From the NCBI GenBank assembly GCA_035628645.1, contig DASPJL010000085.1, positions 1 to 20,460 of the forward strand: a DNA stretch of 20,460 bases. The letters are read 5' to 3'. Under the pieces are notes generated by a model that saw only the letters and a list, made by a program, of their open reading frames with translations, made no database searches and was not told the DNA's origin. The stretch is from DASPJL01 sp035628645. GTDB lineage: Bacteria; Bacteroidota; Bacteroidia; Cytophagales; Cyclobacteriaceae. The position numbers were made by a program, and so were the translations under genes. Below, in pieces: positions 1 through 7,217 of the stretch. The stretch's first letter is position 1. Each line of letters opens with the position of its first letter.

Positions 1-138
1 TCTGACTGGACAGTCTTAATAAGTATAAAAAAATCTAAAATACCTTGAGGGAGTACAAGGTGTGCTATCTGAAAATCTTCTTTTGCCATCAGACAAAGAA
101 AATAATTTTATAGGTTTCCCCCCAACTTTTCCGATTGA

Positions 139-429
139 TCCCTAACCTTTGCTAATACAAACTACATTTTATTAAAAGAGAAAAAACAAGAGGAAGCCAG
201 AGCCATTCTAAGAAAATTTAAATTAATTGTTAACGTGCTATCATTAAATGATAGAATTATCGATCTGGCCTTAATTGATAATGAGTTTAATGATTATGAA
301 GATGCAATTCAATATTTTTCAGCTATTGAAAATAATCAATTTGCCATCGTTACCAGAAATTTAAAGGATTTTGCCAAATCAAAGATACCGGTGATAACAG
401 CAAAGCAGTTTTTGGAAACCATAAAATAA
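139..429 (+). pseudogene. PIN-domain (VapC-type) toxin, 5'-truncated remnant
   Basis: The reading frame is open from an in-frame TGA at 136-138 down to the TAA at 427-429 and gives about 96 residues with no ATG. The first possible start is GTG at 235, which would leave only 64 residues. The C-terminal part carries the pattern of small PIN-domain ribonucleases: a DYEDAIQYF stretch, holding an acidic active-site pair, followed by VTRNLKDF and then IPVITAKQFL. The residues before GTG 235 (SLTFANTNYILLKEKK and onward) also fit the middle of that family. A complete PIN toxin is about 130-150 residues, so roughly the first 45-50, with the first catalytic Asp, are missing. I could not find them in another frame upstream, nor a partner antitoxin. 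The remnant is probably non-functional. That it is a PIN relative is from recognising the motif order; that it is dead is inferred from the missing N-terminus. Confidence 0.7.
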
Positions 430-575
430 GGCCTTTTTTAATACCTCACCGTCCTCACAAAAGACCCTTCTTTTCGAGTGAATTATCATTTCTTGGGAAA
501 CAATTTAAAGTAGTTTAAAATACTATTGCACAAGTAATTATAATTGAATAGTTTGTAAACAATTACAGCTATTAT
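430..575. other. Spacer upstream of the patatin gene
   Basis: This 146-base A+T-rich spacer has no gene. Its only notable content is the promoter-like pair near its right end. Confidence 0.5.
526..556 (+). promoter_or_regulatory. Possible promoter of the patatin gene
   Basis: TTG at 526-528 is followed after 20 bases by TAGTTTG at 549-555. This resembles the Bacteroidota promoter form TTG - about 20 bases - TAnnTTTG, but with one base fewer between TA and TTTG. The element would start transcription about 15-20 bases before the ATG at 576. It is a by-eye match only. Confidence 0.3.
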
Positions 576-3500
576 ATGAAAAGAATATTTCAGTTCTTAA
601 TTAAAAACATTCATTTCCTTTTTTGGCTTTCCATTGTGTTATTTTTTCTGGCCGCTTTATCATTGAATAAATCAACCAAGGCGCTAAATACGGAATTTAC
701 GCCTAAGTCAATTTTAGATCTACAACTAGCTTGGTCAGATTCTTCCGCTTATGCTATAAAAAACCTTTGGTTTGGAAAGCAAATTAAATCGGAAAATAAG
801 GATTCAACATACCGGGAATACTCCGACTCACTGGTGTGTAAAAGTGAAAAGGATGCACTGATCAAATCGTATGTTTATGATCCTACGCAAGTAGAATATG
901 CTACGGCGTTATCTGAGGGATTAAGAAATGTTGTTCTGGATTCGTGGTTTTTCATTCCCGCTTATTTATTATTTTTATTCGTCACTTCTTTTGTGGTTTC
1001 AAGATCAGCTTTTAGACCTCGTTTTTTTTATATAATAATAATCTGGCTGAGTTTGTTTGTTATTTTATACAGTTTAATGGATCTTGATTATCTGCCAGTT
1101 AAGCTTATTTTCTTCACTTCTTTCTTTATCAGTTTTGCTTTTCTTTTCAAAAAGCCATCTTTTAAATTAATTGGTATAACAATCCTTGGAGTTGGGATTC
1201 TGGATTGGGTAGAAAATTATTTTCTTTACCAGTTTCTTGCCGGAAGTTCTGTTCGGTTCGGTGCAATTTCTTTCGCCCTTCCTGCTTCCTTAAAAATGGG
1301 CTTGCTGCTTTTGCCTTTAGGTTTTATTATAATATATGGATGGAGTTATGTGTTCAATACTCTTAGAAGAATTTCATTGTTTTTAAAAAACTTTTTATAC
1401 ATTCTTTGGATCAACAGGGTGATTACTGTAGTCCTTCTTGTAGTATTTTTTTTGCTTTGGAAATCGGATCAAGGTCAGGATGTATTGGTAAATCTCAATT
1501 CAAAGTTTCAAAAAGAGCCCAATGATATTCCTTTGTTAAGGAATACAGGACCTTTTCTATTGTATATCATTTTGACCGTTATAGCTTTCATAAACTGGTT
1601 CTTACCTAAATATTTTTTTATCAAAGACTCCAAAAAAATAACCTGGAAAAGCATTTGGAAAGAAGACTGGAACTACAGTAAAGATGAAGTTATAAAAAAA
1701 GAAAAAGTTGGGTATCAAATATTTACAGCCCGGTTATTTGGGGTGTTAACCTTTATCATTCCTGCTTGTGGAATTTTGAAAGCTTTGGATACATTTGAAT
1801 TAAGTTATTCACTTTCTGTTATGGGTGCAGAAGCCGTATTTCTGCTTACCGTTATTTTTTACATTCTTGCCTTATATCCTTTTTTTGATTCAGAAAAAGC
1901 CGGCACTTTTCACAAAAGCCCTGTCAGAGGGGAGGGCAATAATTTATTCGAGGAGTGTTTTGAATGGTTGATAAAAAATAGAGAAGACAGGATAATCGGA
2001 CTGGTATTGGGATTTTTTATGCTTTGCATTATTCTGTTTGGATTTAACAATACCGGGCATCCTACGTATTTGGGCAATCTCTCTGTGGGTCTTTACATGG
2101 TCTCTTTTATGTTTGCCTTTTTTGTGAGCGTCAGAAGAAGGTTAGGCTGCTATGACCAGAGCAGGTTCCGTAAATTCTGGATATGGATGAAAAAGAAAAA
2201 CATCAACGCATGGATACTTTCGGCAGGAATTGTTGTGTCATTGATCTTTCTTGTTTTTAATATTTTTCCGTTTTTATTGACGGGTTATTCCATTTCCCGA
2301 TCCACCACACTCATCGTTGTGCTAACCGGTGTAGTTTTCTATGTCTTTCTTTTTTCATTGTTGATATTGATGGGGCACAAATACAGGATAAATTTTGCTG
2401 GAATCTTAATCCTCCTGATGCTTTTTTCTGCATTTTCTTTTGATAATAATTTTCATGATGTAGAACTAATAGACAATACTACAGATCAGAAGATAACCCT
2501 TGATCAATATATTGAACAATGGTTAAGTTATAAAAAGGAGGAAATTGCCCGATATAAGAAGGAAGGGAAATTGTATCCGGTAATAATTGTCAATGCTTAT
2601 GGTGGAGGAATTCGTGCCGCCGCGTGGACGAGCATGGTTGTAAACTACCTGGATTGTTTAATAGACAATAATCCCGATGGCATAATTAATGAAAATTTTC
2701 AGGATTATGTTCTTGCCTACTCAGGAGCTTCGGGAGGAACCATTGGCGCTTCTGTTTCCATTGCCATGAGAAGGGATAATTTTAACAAAATGTTAAGTCT
2801 CGATTCACTGGTCTCGTTTTACCAAAGGGATTTTTTAACGCCGGTCATCATTGGTTTCCTCGGTAGAGATGTTTTCTTTTCCACATTTAATATTAAATCC
2901 ATGGATGACAGAGGAAAACTTCAAACACAACTTTGGGAAAGGCATTTGGATAATTATTCGGTTGATTTTTACCAAAAGGAGTATGCGGCAATATGGGAAA
3001 GCGACAAAGGAATGAGGCTGGATATACCGTTGTTGTTTGCAAATACTTACCATCTTGAAAGTGGAAGAAAAGGTATAATTGCCCCGGTTAGTCTTCGCGC
3101 GGAGGATTTTCCTACCGTTGTTTTTATAAATGATAGTCTTTTAAAGGAGCAAAAAACAGTGCGGTTTAGTACCGGCGCTTTTCTCAGCGCCAGGTTTCCC
3201 TTTATTTCCCCGGCAGGTAAAATTATGAATGGGTATCATTTTCTGGATGGCGGGTTAAAAGATAATTCGGGTGCACAGACTGCCTTAGAGATTAAGAATG
3301 TGTTTGACAGGGTATTGGGAAGGTTAATTTTAAAGGATTCGATTTTTGAAAACATAGAAATACTTAATGTCTCATTAAATAATATGGCTCCTCATGAACC
3401 AGAGTTACCGGATAAAAACTTGTTTGAGCTGACTGCCCCTGCACAAGGCCTCATGAATGGCTGGATAGGCAATACATTCAGGGCAGATTCCATAAATAAA

Positions 3501-3743
3501 ATTGTTTTTAAAGACAGGTATTTTGCTTTTAAACCGCTGGATAATTTAATAAAATTGGAAGATAAAAAACCTTTTAAGCCTGTTTTGCCTTTGGGTTGGC
3601 AAATCTCTTACCCTGCTTTAGTAAGGCTTAAAACAAGTTTAAATTATAGACCTGTGGAAACCAATAACTATTTCAGGCTTCTCCAAAAATTCTCAAAAAA
3701 GACAAACTCAGAAGATGTATTGGCAAACAATCCTGAAAACTAA
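576..3743 (+). CDS. Multi-pass membrane protein with C-terminal patatin-like phospholipase domain
   Basis: The protein has 1055 residues. Residues 1 to about 625 hold some 14-15 hydrophobic segments, beginning at residues 7-30, so it is anchored in the inner membrane. The rest is a patatin-like serine lipase domain. A glycine-rich oxyanion-hole loop GGGIR lies at 676-680, the nucleophile elbow GASGG at 717-721 has Ser719 as the active serine, and DGG at 891-893 supplies catalytic Asp891. All parts of the Ser-Asp dyad are present, so the enzyme should be active as an acyl hydrolase, probably on membrane lipids; the substrate cannot be told from sequence. Most bacterial patatin proteins are much shorter, so the long membrane half is the unusual part. 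The ATG at 576 is chosen because hydrophobic segment 1 follows at once. No ribosome binding site is visible, as is normal in Bacteroidota. It stands alone: 177 bases separate it from the regulator gene downstream. Confidence 0.85.
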   Translation: MKRIFQFLIKNIHFLFWLSIVLFFLAALSLNKSTKALNTEFTPKSILDLQLAWSDSSAYAIKNLWFGKQIKSENKDSTYREYSDSLVCKSEKDALIKSYVYDPTQVEYATALSEGLRNVVLDSWFFIPAYLLFLFVTSFVVSRSAFRPRFFYIIIIWLSLFVILYSLMDLDYLPVKLIFFTSFFISFAFLFKKPSFKLIGITILGVGILDWVENYFLYQFLAGSSVRFGAISFALPASLKMGLLLLPLGFIIIYGWSYVFNTLRRISLFLKNFLYILWINRVITVVLLVVFFLLWKSDQGQDVLVNLNSKFQKEPNDIPLLRNTGPFLLYIILTVIAFINWFLPKYFFIKDSKKITWKSIWKEDWNYSKDEVIKKEKVGYQIFTARLFGVLTFIIPACGILKALDTFELSYSLSVMGAEAVFLLTVIFYILALYPFFDSEKAGTFHKSPVRGEGNNLFEECFEWLIKNREDRIIGLVLGFFMLCIILFGFNNTGHPTYLGNLSVGLYMVSFMFAFFVSVRRRLGCYDQSRFRKFWIWMKKKNINAWILSAGIVVSLIFLVFNIFPFLLTGYSISRSTTLIVVLTGVVFYVFLFSLLILMGHKYRINFAGILILLMLFSAFSFDNNFHDVELIDNTTDQKITLDQYIEQWLSYKKEEIARYKKEGKLYPVIIVNAYGGGIRAAAWTSMVVNYLDCLIDNNPDGIINENFQDYVLAYSGASGGTIGASVSIAMRRDNFNKMLSLDSLVSFYQRDFLTPVIIGFLGRDVFFSTFNIKSMDDRGKLQTQLWERHLDNYSVDFYQKEYAAIWESDKGMRLDIPLLFANTYHLESGRKGIIAPVSLRAEDFPTVVFINDSLLKEQKTVRFSTGAFLSARFPFISPAGKIMNGYHFLDGGLKDNSGAQTALEIKNVFDRVLGRLILKDSIFENIEILNVSLNNMAPHEPELPDKNLFELTAPAQGLMNGWIGNTFRADSINKIVFKDRYFAFKPLDNLIKLEDKKPFKPVLPLGWQISYPALVRLKTSLNYRPVETNNYFRLLQKFSKKTNSEDVLANNPEN

Positions 3744-3920
3744 AGGATAGATCAACGAGAAAGGACTAGCAGATAAGCGTTGTTGTATTTCAAAAACAAT
3801 TGCTAATTTCGGACGGTGAACAGGCTTATAGATCAAGATAAATAACTTCATTGAATTATTCAATAACATTTAATCACATAGGCGTAGACGCTTTACTGAA
3901 ACCTCATACCTTTTTAAACT

Positions 3921-5279
3921 ATGCAATTAAAAAATGCTTCTATCCTTGTAATCGATGATGATCCGGATGTTTTGCTGGCGGTCAGGTTATTGTTAAAGCC
4001 ACAGGTAAAAGAAGTGGTTACAGAAAAAAAACCTGAAAACATTCCCGCATTACTTTCCTCAAAACATTTTGACCTGATCCTTCTTGATATGAATTTCAAA
4101 AGCGCCATTAATACAGGCAATGAAGGCTTTTTCTGGTTTAGCAAAATAAAAGAAGCAAAATCCGATGCTTCAGTAATAATGATCACCGCTTATGGCGATA
4201 TTGATTTGGCAATAAGGGCGCTTAAAGAAGGAGCAGCAGATTTTGTTGTAAAGCCATGGCACAATGAGAAATTGATTGAAACAATCAAAGAAACATTAAA
4301 ATCGAAGGGTAAAAATCCTTTACAAATAAAGGAGTCTGGAATAAGTTCGGAATTGATAGGGGAGTCAGAAGCGATGCAAGAGGTTTTCTACATCATCAAC
4401 AAAATAGCGCCTACCGATGCCAATATTTTAATACTGGGAGAAAATGGAACAGGGAAAGACTTAATCGCCAAAGCCATTCATTCAAGATCGTTAAGGGCTC
4501 AGAAACCATTTGTGAAGGTAGATGTAGGTTCATTGACCGAAAGCTTGTTTGAAAGTGAACTGTTCGGAAATAAAAAAGGCGCGTTTACTGATGCTCGGGA
4601 AGATAGGATGGGAAGGTTCGAAGGCGCTAATGGCGGAACACTTTTTTTAGATGAGATAGGTAATATTTTTCTTCATCAGCAAGCTAAGCTGCTGAGTGTG
4701 CTACAAAATCGACAGGTAACCAGGCTAGGAAGTAATGATCCTGTTCCTATTGATATCAGGTTAATTTGTGCAACTAATGTTTCTTTAAAGGAACTCGCCA
4801 ACGAAACGAGATTTAGAAAAGACCTGATCTACCGGATAAATACCGTGGAAATAACTGTGCCGCCTTTAAGGAAAAGAGGAAGGGATATTGTACTTCTTGC
4901 TAATCATTTTCTTAAAACCTACAGCAATAAATACCTTAAGCCTGAAATGGAGCTGGAAGAAAGAGCCATTCAGAAACTATGCGCATATCCATTTCCCGGA
5001 AACGTGAGAGAGCTTCAATATACCATTGAAAGAGCAGTTATTATGGCAGATGGCCCTGTATTACAAGCGCGTGATCTTATTTTTTCTCCGATCGAATCTC
5101 AGACCCTCCTTGAAGCCGATGAAAAGGAAGTAAAACTTAGTGAGCTGGAGAAAAATACTATTCTTAAAGTGATTGAAAAAAATAATGGAAATATTTCCAA
5201 AGCTTCTAAAGAACTTGGTCTAACCCGTGCGGCTTTGTACAGAAGGTTAAGTAAATACGATATCAGGTATGATATTTAA
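3921..5279 (+). CDS. Sigma54-dependent response regulator, NtrC family
   Basis: The 452-residue protein has the full three-part layout. The receiver domain (about 5-125) has an acidic pocket at D12-D14, phospho-acceptor Asp56, Thr89 and Lys111. The AAA+ sigma54-activator domain (about 143-375) has Walker A GENGTGKD at 173-180, the sigma54-contact loop GAFTDA at 220-225, Walker B LFLDEIG at 241-247 and the FRKDLIYRIN arginine segment at 298-307. A Fis-type helix-turn-helix ends the protein (about 410-450, with GNISKASKELGLTRAALYRRL). When phosphorylated it should bind upstream enhancers and drive sigma54-RNA polymerase in the cytoplasm. The loop has Asp where many activators have Gly (GAFTGA), with the key Phe and Thr kept. 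Its end overlaps the kinase gene by 11 bases, so the two are a cognate, translationally coupled pair. The target genes are unknown. Confidence 0.93.
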   Translation: MQLKNASILVIDDDPDVLLAVRLLLKPQVKEVVTEKKPENIPALLSSKHFDLILLDMNFKSAINTGNEGFFWFSKIKEAKSDASVIMITAYGDIDLAIRALKEGAADFVVKPWHNEKLIETIKETLKSKGKNPLQIKESGISSELIGESEAMQEVFYIINKIAPTDANILILGENGTGKDLIAKAIHSRSLRAQKPFVKVDVGSLTESLFESELFGNKKGAFTDAREDRMGRFEGANGGTLFLDEIGNIFLHQQAKLLSVLQNRQVTRLGSNDPVPIDIRLICATNVSLKELANETRFRKDLIYRINTVEITVPPLRKRGRDIVLLANHFLKTYSNKYLKPEMELEERAIQKLCAYPFPGNVRELQYTIERAVIMADGPVLQARDLIFSPIESQTLLEADEKEVKLSELEKNTILKVIEKNNGNISKASKELGLTRAALYRRLSKYDIRYDI

Positions 5280-6606
5280 AAAATTTGAAAGCCGAATCCT
5301 GTTAAGGGTCCTTTTTCTACTTACAACCTTATCTGCAACTTCTTATTTACTCGTCAACAGCTGGTATATCTATCTTGTGTTTCTTGTTCCAGTTGTGGTT
5401 TTTCAGTTGTTTGATTTTTATAAAATTCAACTAAAAACTCATCAGGAGCTTAGCCAGTTCTTGGAGGCCGTGCATTACAGAGATTTTTCAAGACATTTTA
5501 ATGAAAAGAAAGGACCTGAAGAACTGCAGCAGTTAAGAAAAGGATTTAACGAAATCAACAAGACTTTTAAGGGAATAGCAAAAGATAAGGAAACGCAATA
5601 TCAATATCTTCAAAAGGTTCTGGAGTTGGTAGATACGGGTATTCTTTCTTTTGAAGAAATGACTGGTGATGTTGTATGGATCAATGAATCTATGAAGAAG
5701 TTACTGGATATCGCCTATGTAAAGAATATTCAGTCCCTGTCCAAATGGGCGCCTACTCTTCACTTTGAGATTATTTCGGTGAAACCGGGAGATTCAAAAA
5801 TTTTCGATTTGAAAGGTGAGAAAATGACCGTAAAGGTTTTGATCTCAGCCACAGCATTTCAAACGGATGGTAAAAAGTACAAATTGCTTGCTTTCCAAAA
5901 TGTTAATGAAGCTTTAGAAGAAACAGAGTCAAATGCCTGGCAGAGGCTTTTAAGTGTGTTGACCCATGAAATAATGAATTCCATTGCTCCCATATCTTCT
6001 TTGGCGGATACGTTAAAAAATAGAATTTCAGATCTTGAAGAAATCAAAGACCAGGATTCTGTTGAAGATATTGCGTTGGGAATTGATACCATAAAAAGAA
6101 GAAGCGAAGGTTTGATGAAGTTTGCGCAGTCGTACAGAAGTCTTAATAAAATTACCAAACCAAACTTACAGGAGGTTCTAGTAAGGGAATTATTTGGAAA
6201 CCTAACTCACTTGATGCAGCCAACCCTGGAGCAAAAGAACATAACGCTTGAAGTTATTTTAAAGGATCCCCAGCTTCATTTCCAGGCAGATATAAACCTT
6301 GTGGAGCAAGTTTTAATTAATCTGCTTGTAAATGCAATAGAGGCAATAAAGGACTGCGAAAACCCTAAAATTGTGCTTTCTGCCTCTCAAACAAAATTGG
6401 GTAAAGTCACCTTAAAAGTGGCTGATAATGGAACAGGCATTCCTGAAGAAGTAATCGATAAAATGTTTATTCCCTTCTTTACTACAAAGAAAAATGGAAG
6501 TGGTATAGGATTGACATTATGCAAACAAATTATGCGATTGCATAAAGGAAATATTCAGGTGAATTCTGTGGTCGGCGAGGGTACAGCCTTTATGCTGGAG
6601 TTTTAG
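5269..6606 (+). CDS. Sensor histidine kinase, NtrB/NtrY-like
   Basis: The 445-residue protein begins with two close hydrophobic segments (about 10-30 and 33-48), forming a membrane hairpin with almost no periplasmic loop, so it probably senses a membrane or cytoplasmic signal. A linker/PAS-like region follows (about 110-215). The dimerisation and phospho-acceptor helix has HEIMNSIAPISSLADTL with His233. The ATP-binding domain shows the N box with N351 and N355, G1 DNGTGIP at 386-392, the F box FIPFFTTK at 400-407 and G2 NGSGIGL at 409-415. It ends in the usual GEGTAFMLEF. All catalytic motifs are intact. It should autophosphorylate on His233 and pass phosphate to Asp56 of the regulator encoded just upstream. 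The ATG at 5269 lies inside the last codons of that gene (11-base overlap), which favours this start and coupled translation. Confidence 0.93.
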   Translation: MIFKKFESRILLRVLFLLTTLSATSYLLVNSWYIYLVFLVPVVVFQLFDFYKIQLKTHQELSQFLEAVHYRDFSRHFNEKKGPEELQQLRKGFNEINKTFKGIAKDKETQYQYLQKVLELVDTGILSFEEMTGDVVWINESMKKLLDIAYVKNIQSLSKWAPTLHFEIISVKPGDSKIFDLKGEKMTVKVLISATAFQTDGKKYKLLAFQNVNEALEETESNAWQRLLSVLTHEIMNSIAPISSLADTLKNRISDLEEIKDQDSVEDIALGIDTIKRRSEGLMKFAQSYRSLNKITKPNLQEVLVRELFGNLTHLMQPTLEQKNITLEVILKDPQLHFQADINLVEQVLINLLVNAIEAIKDCENPKIVLSASQTKLGKVTLKVADNGTGIPEEVIDKMFIPFFTTKKNGSGIGLTLCKQIMRLHKGNIQVNSVVGEGTAFMLEF

Positions 6607-6632
6607 ATTTTTTGACAAATCTTATGCTTAGG

Positions 6633-6854
6633 TTATTTTATAAGTTTTATGAGATTAATGAAGTGGTTTTTAGACTGAAACTTTCCTTCGATAGCCAGTT
6701 GTTTCACTTGCCGGAAAGCAACATTAGCTTGCAGTCGTGAGTTATCGATCAATCCTTTTTCAAGATGAACAATAGCCTTCGCCAAATAGCCCTGATTTAG
6801 CAATTCAATTGCCTCGTCTCTGCACAATTGCAATTGTTCTTCTTTTGAGATCAC
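6633..6854 (-). CDS. Small hypothetical protein, possibly helical-repeat
   Basis: The frame gives 73 residues from a GTG start at 6854 and runs tail to tail with the kinase gene, 26 bases away. An in-frame stop lies four codons before the GTG, so no longer form exists. The product is soluble and predicted helical: the pattern ELLNQGYLAKAIVHLEKGL resembles one tetratricopeptide-like helix pair, followed by a second amphipathic helix rich in Gln and Lys. I do not recognise a family. The amino-acid make-up is protein-like (regular heptad-like Leu/Ile/Ala spacing, no low-complexity runs), and the stretch 6607-7217 holds no other candidate. It may still be a chance frame; no function can be given. 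Confidence 0.45.
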   Translation of the reverse strand: MISKEEQLQLCRDEAIELLNQGYLAKAIVHLEKGLIDNSRLQANVAFRQVKQLAIEGKFQSKNHFINLIKLIK

Positions 6855-7124
6855 TTTAGTCAGTTAGGGGGTTATGAATGTAAATATAAAAGTCCGTTCG
6901 AATATTTAACGGTTTCTTTTACAATAGTTTAAAGATTTGTTGAAATGTATAATTAGAACTTGAATTCTTACTATTATAAGTGTTTAGAAGAGGCAAGAAA
7001 GGTTTGGATTTTAGTTTACTTACTCTACACAAAGGCATTTTTGTAAGCAAAACTAAAAGATGGTGTTGATAGTGAGTTGAATAGGGGTTGTGTTAGTTTT
7101 TTATGTATTACGTTATTAAGAAGA

Positions 7125-7165
7125 AAGAATAGAATATTATTATATTTTGATAGGTTTCTATTCTT
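7125..7165. repeat. Perfect 10-base inverted repeat before the MG2-plug gene
   Basis: The arms AAGAATAGAA (7125-7134) and TTCTATTCTT (7156-7165) are exact reverse complements around a 21-base A+T-rich spacer. The element lies 52 bases before the ATG at 7218. It could be an operator for a dimeric regulator or a leader hairpin. No T run follows, so it is not a standard terminator. Confidence 0.45.
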
Positions 7166-7190
7166 ACGTCTTCCAAAGAAATATTTTTTT

Positions 7191-7207
7191 TGACTTTGTA
7201 AACAACC
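7191..7207 (+). promoter_or_regulatory. Possible -7 element and leader of the MG2-plug gene
   Basis: TGACTTTG at 7191-7198 matches the Bacteroidota -7 consensus TAnnTTTG at all but one base. It continues as TTTGTAAACAA (7195-7205), exactly as before the patatin gene (551-562 region). I see no clear -33 TTG at the right distance, so confidence is low. Confidence 0.25.
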
Positions 7208-7217
7208 ACACTATTTT

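Larger units (their letters stand above)
6855..7217. other. A+T-rich intergenic region upstream of the first MG2 gene
   Basis: This is 363 bases between two divergent genes with no supported coding frame. It holds a perfect 10-base inverted repeat at 7125-7165 and a promoter-like TGACTTTG at 7191-7198, both listed separately. The rest shows nothing I can name. Confidence 0.6.

Noticed and set aside
3914..4186. 90-residue - strand frame
   Set aside because: It is antisense to the receiver domain of the response regulator, which is certain.
7034..7048. Possible sigma54 promoter before the MG2-plug gene (GGCA...GC)
   Set aside because: GG and GC are 11 bases apart instead of the required 10, and the flanks do not fit; I saw no better site in the other spacers.
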